Assembly: GCA_963739795.1 (NCBI GenBank)
Contig: CAVUBL010000011.1
Coordinates: forward strand, 124,001-188,000
Direction: 5' to 3'
Length of the DNA stretch: 64,000 nt
DNA from: CAVUBL01 sp963739795
Lineage (GTDB): Bacteria; Acidobacteriota; Thermoanaerobaculia; Multivoradales; DATKCC01
Part shown: positions 62,718 to 64,000 of the stretch, in pieces
How the letters are laid out: each line of letters starts with the position of its first letter
Numbering within the stretch: position 1 is the stretch's first letter
The notes under the pieces: generated by a model
Told to the model about the DNA's origin: nothing
What the model saw: the letters and a program-made list of their open reading frames with translations, nothing else
The model's database searches: none
Program-made: the position numbers and the translations under genes

Positions 62718-63926
62718 ATGACCAAGCTCAAGTGCGTCATCGTGCTGACGGCGCTGGCGAGCACCGCCGCTCTGGCGGCGGCCGACCGGCCGCCCCAGGA
62801 TCTCCATCAGGTGGGGGATCACTGGACCGCCTGGGAGCCTCCGGCGACGGCGAGCTTCCCTCAGGGGGCCACCGTCTATACCATCGTGCGCGGCGATACC
62901 CTCTGGGACCTCGCCGCCCGCTTCTACGGTGATTCCTACCTGTGGCCCCAGCTCTGGGAGCAGAACCGATACATCCTCGACGCCCACTGGATCTATCCCG
63001 GAGATCCCCTCCTCGTCGACGTGGAGGTGACGACGGCCGACGAGCTCGAGAAGACGGCCGGGAAGGAGGGCGCTCCCGAGCCGGGCGGGAAGGCGGCGCC
63101 TCCGGCGACGGAGGAGGATCCCTTCCGCGGCGTCCTGACCGCCGACCAGTCCGCCGGTGCGCCGGTGCCCCTGGGCGCCGAGTCGGACATCTACTGCTCC
63201 GGCTTCATCGGGGCTCCCGCTCTCGACTTCCCCTATTCGTTGATCGGCTCGGAGCACGGCGCGCTGACCCCCAGCCTCGAGGGGGTGGCCGGCAAGGAGG
63301 ACACCGGCTACTACGGTGACATCGAGACCGTGCGTTACGACCTGGCGACGGGCGATGTCGTGTACCTCGAGGTTGGCGAGGGGGCGGGCCTCGCACCAGG
63401 TGACGTTCTGAGCGCCGTCGAGCCCGAAGAGCTGGTGCACCATCCTCATCATCGCGACCGGATCCTCGGCAGGTACTACCAGTACGTCGCCCGGGTGAAG
63501 GTGCTCACCGTGCAGGACGACACCGCGATCGGGGAGATCGAGGATGCCTGCTCGCCGGTCCACGTGGGCGACCGCCTGCGCAAGTTCGAGGCCCAGCCGG
63601 TCCCGCTGGGCCGGCGCACGCGGATGCGGCCGGTCAACCTGCCGGCCAGCGAAGCCTCGCTCGCGGACGCTCCGGCGATCGTGCGCACCCAGGACAACGT
63701 GGTCAGCCTCGGGCAGGGAAACGTGGTGTTCATCGATTGCGGTGCCGCCGACGACGTGCTTCCCGGAGACCTCTTCACTATCTACCGCAAGAACAAGGCG
63801 GGCCTGCCGCCGGTGGTGCTCGGCGAGCTCGCGGTCCTGGCGGTCGAGGATCACACTGCCGTGGCGCGGATCCTCGAGTCGCGCTACACGGTCTATGTCG
63901 GCGACCTCCTGGAAGCCAAGCGGTAG
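62718..63926 (+). CDS. Exported LysM domain protein
   Basis: From ATG 62718 (GGGAGGG upstream) the product has 402 aa with a signal peptide ending ALA-A. A LysM domain lies at about residues 54-100 (VYTIVRGDTLWDLAARFYGDSYLWPQLWEQN, then WIYPGDPLLV) and should bind peptidoglycan. The C-terminal about 270 residues are a beta-rich region with two similar halves (GDVVYLEVGEGAGLAPGDVL and NVVFIDCGAADDVLPGDLF). This plan recurs in many proteobacterial and acidobacterial LysM proteins of unknown role. It is transcribed separately from the bamD operon. Confidence 0.88.
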   Translation: MTKLKCVIVLTALASTAALAAADRPPQDLHQVGDHWTAWEPPATASFPQGATVYTIVRGDTLWDLAARFYGDSYLWPQLWEQNRYILDAHWIYPGDPLLVDVEVTTADELEKTAGKEGAPEPGGKAAPPATEEDPFRGVLTADQSAGAPVPLGAESDIYCSGFIGAPALDFPYSLIGSEHGALTPSLEGVAGKEDTGYYGDIETVRYDLATGDVVYLEVGEGAGLAPGDVLSAVEPEELVHHPHHRDRILGRYYQYVARVKVLTVQDDTAIGEIEDACSPVHVGDRLRKFEAQPVPLGRRTRMRPVNLPASEASLADAPAIVRTQDNVVSLGQGNVVFIDCGAADDVLPGDLFTIYRKNKAGLPPVVLGELAVLAVEDHTAVARILESRYTVYVGDLLEAKR

Positions 63927-63980
63927 GTGCCGGCCTGGGTCACCCGCGGCCTCGCCGGTCGTCGGGACGGCGGAGCGCTA

Positions 63981-63989
63981 TGGTATGCT
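63981..63989 (+). promoter_or_regulatory. Extended -10 box of a gene beyond the window end
   Basis: TGGTATGCT (TG plus TATGCT) lies 11 bp before the end of the window and after the LysM stop. It may start a transcript that continues past position 64000. Confidence 0.35.
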
Positions 63990-64000
63990 GGCGCTTCTTT

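Overview
The window is very GC-rich and densely packed. It looks like a Gram-negative member of the Acidobacteriota, possibly a Thermoanaerobaculia-type lineage. Three lines of evidence support this: three ATPase-less FtsX/MacB permeases of the ADOP type (Acidobacterial duplicated orphan permease), envelope genes of a diderm (bamD, ybgF, an outer-membrane barrel, lipoproteins), and several families of dispersed intergenic repeats. The lineage is inferred from gene content alone. I found no rRNA, tRNA, CRISPR array, transposase or prophage.

Positions 1-6.8 kb hold respiratory functions. The end of an NrfD/HybB-type quinone-interacting membrane subunit is followed by a membrane-anchored H-protein-like domain that lacks the lipoyl lysine. 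Facing them is a complete formate dehydrogenase-N operon, fdhA-fdhB-fdhC-fdhE. Its catalytic subunit is read through an in-frame UGA as selenocysteine, and a recognisable bacterial SECIS hairpin follows the UGA.

Positions 6.9-13.2 kb are a mosaic of small genes: a GH13 enzyme, an arginase-family protein, two small secreted cysteine-containing proteins, a CPBP protease, an unknown protein, and a ribbon-helix-helix/MazF toxin-antitoxin pair with a palindromic operator. A 26-bp tandem repeat and an apparent gene remnant lie among them.

Positions 13.2-24.4 kb on the minus strand form a maltodextrin-type utilisation operon. In transcription order it encodes a GH13 enzyme, a MalK-type ATPase, a MalE-type binding protein, a MalF-type permease fused to a Cache-like sensor domain, a MalG-type permease, a glucodextranase-C/DOMON-like secreted protein, an outer-membrane barrel and a second glucodextranase-C-like protein. 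Together they could take glucan oligomers across both membranes.

Positions 24.6-39.2 kb carry mostly housekeeping and accessory genes: an SDR, a thioredoxin-like protein, a DUF4442 protein, a DUF4214-like protein, a DUF4388 protein, an ECF sigma/anti-sigma/YbjQ operon, a malic enzyme-phosphotransacetylase fusion, methyltransferases, an HpnR-like B12/radical-SAM enzyme, a cyclase-family hydrolase, a beta-carbonic anhydrase and a Uma2 nuclease.

Positions 39.6-51.9 kb contain the three ADOP permeases, which share an ECF-like promoter motif, together with an FAD oxidoreductase, a rhomboid protease and a two-gene ABC exporter. Positions 52-64 kb hold 6-phosphofructokinase, a frameshifted CPBP protease, a ResB-CcsA fusion for cytochrome c maturation, endonuclease IV, and an overlapping PASTA-rpe-bamD-ybgF operon followed by a LysM protein.

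Three palindromic elements (36.35, 39.5 and 52.2 kb) share an internal core. Two of them overlap the stop codons of flanking genes, and one has been read into the C-terminus of a protein.
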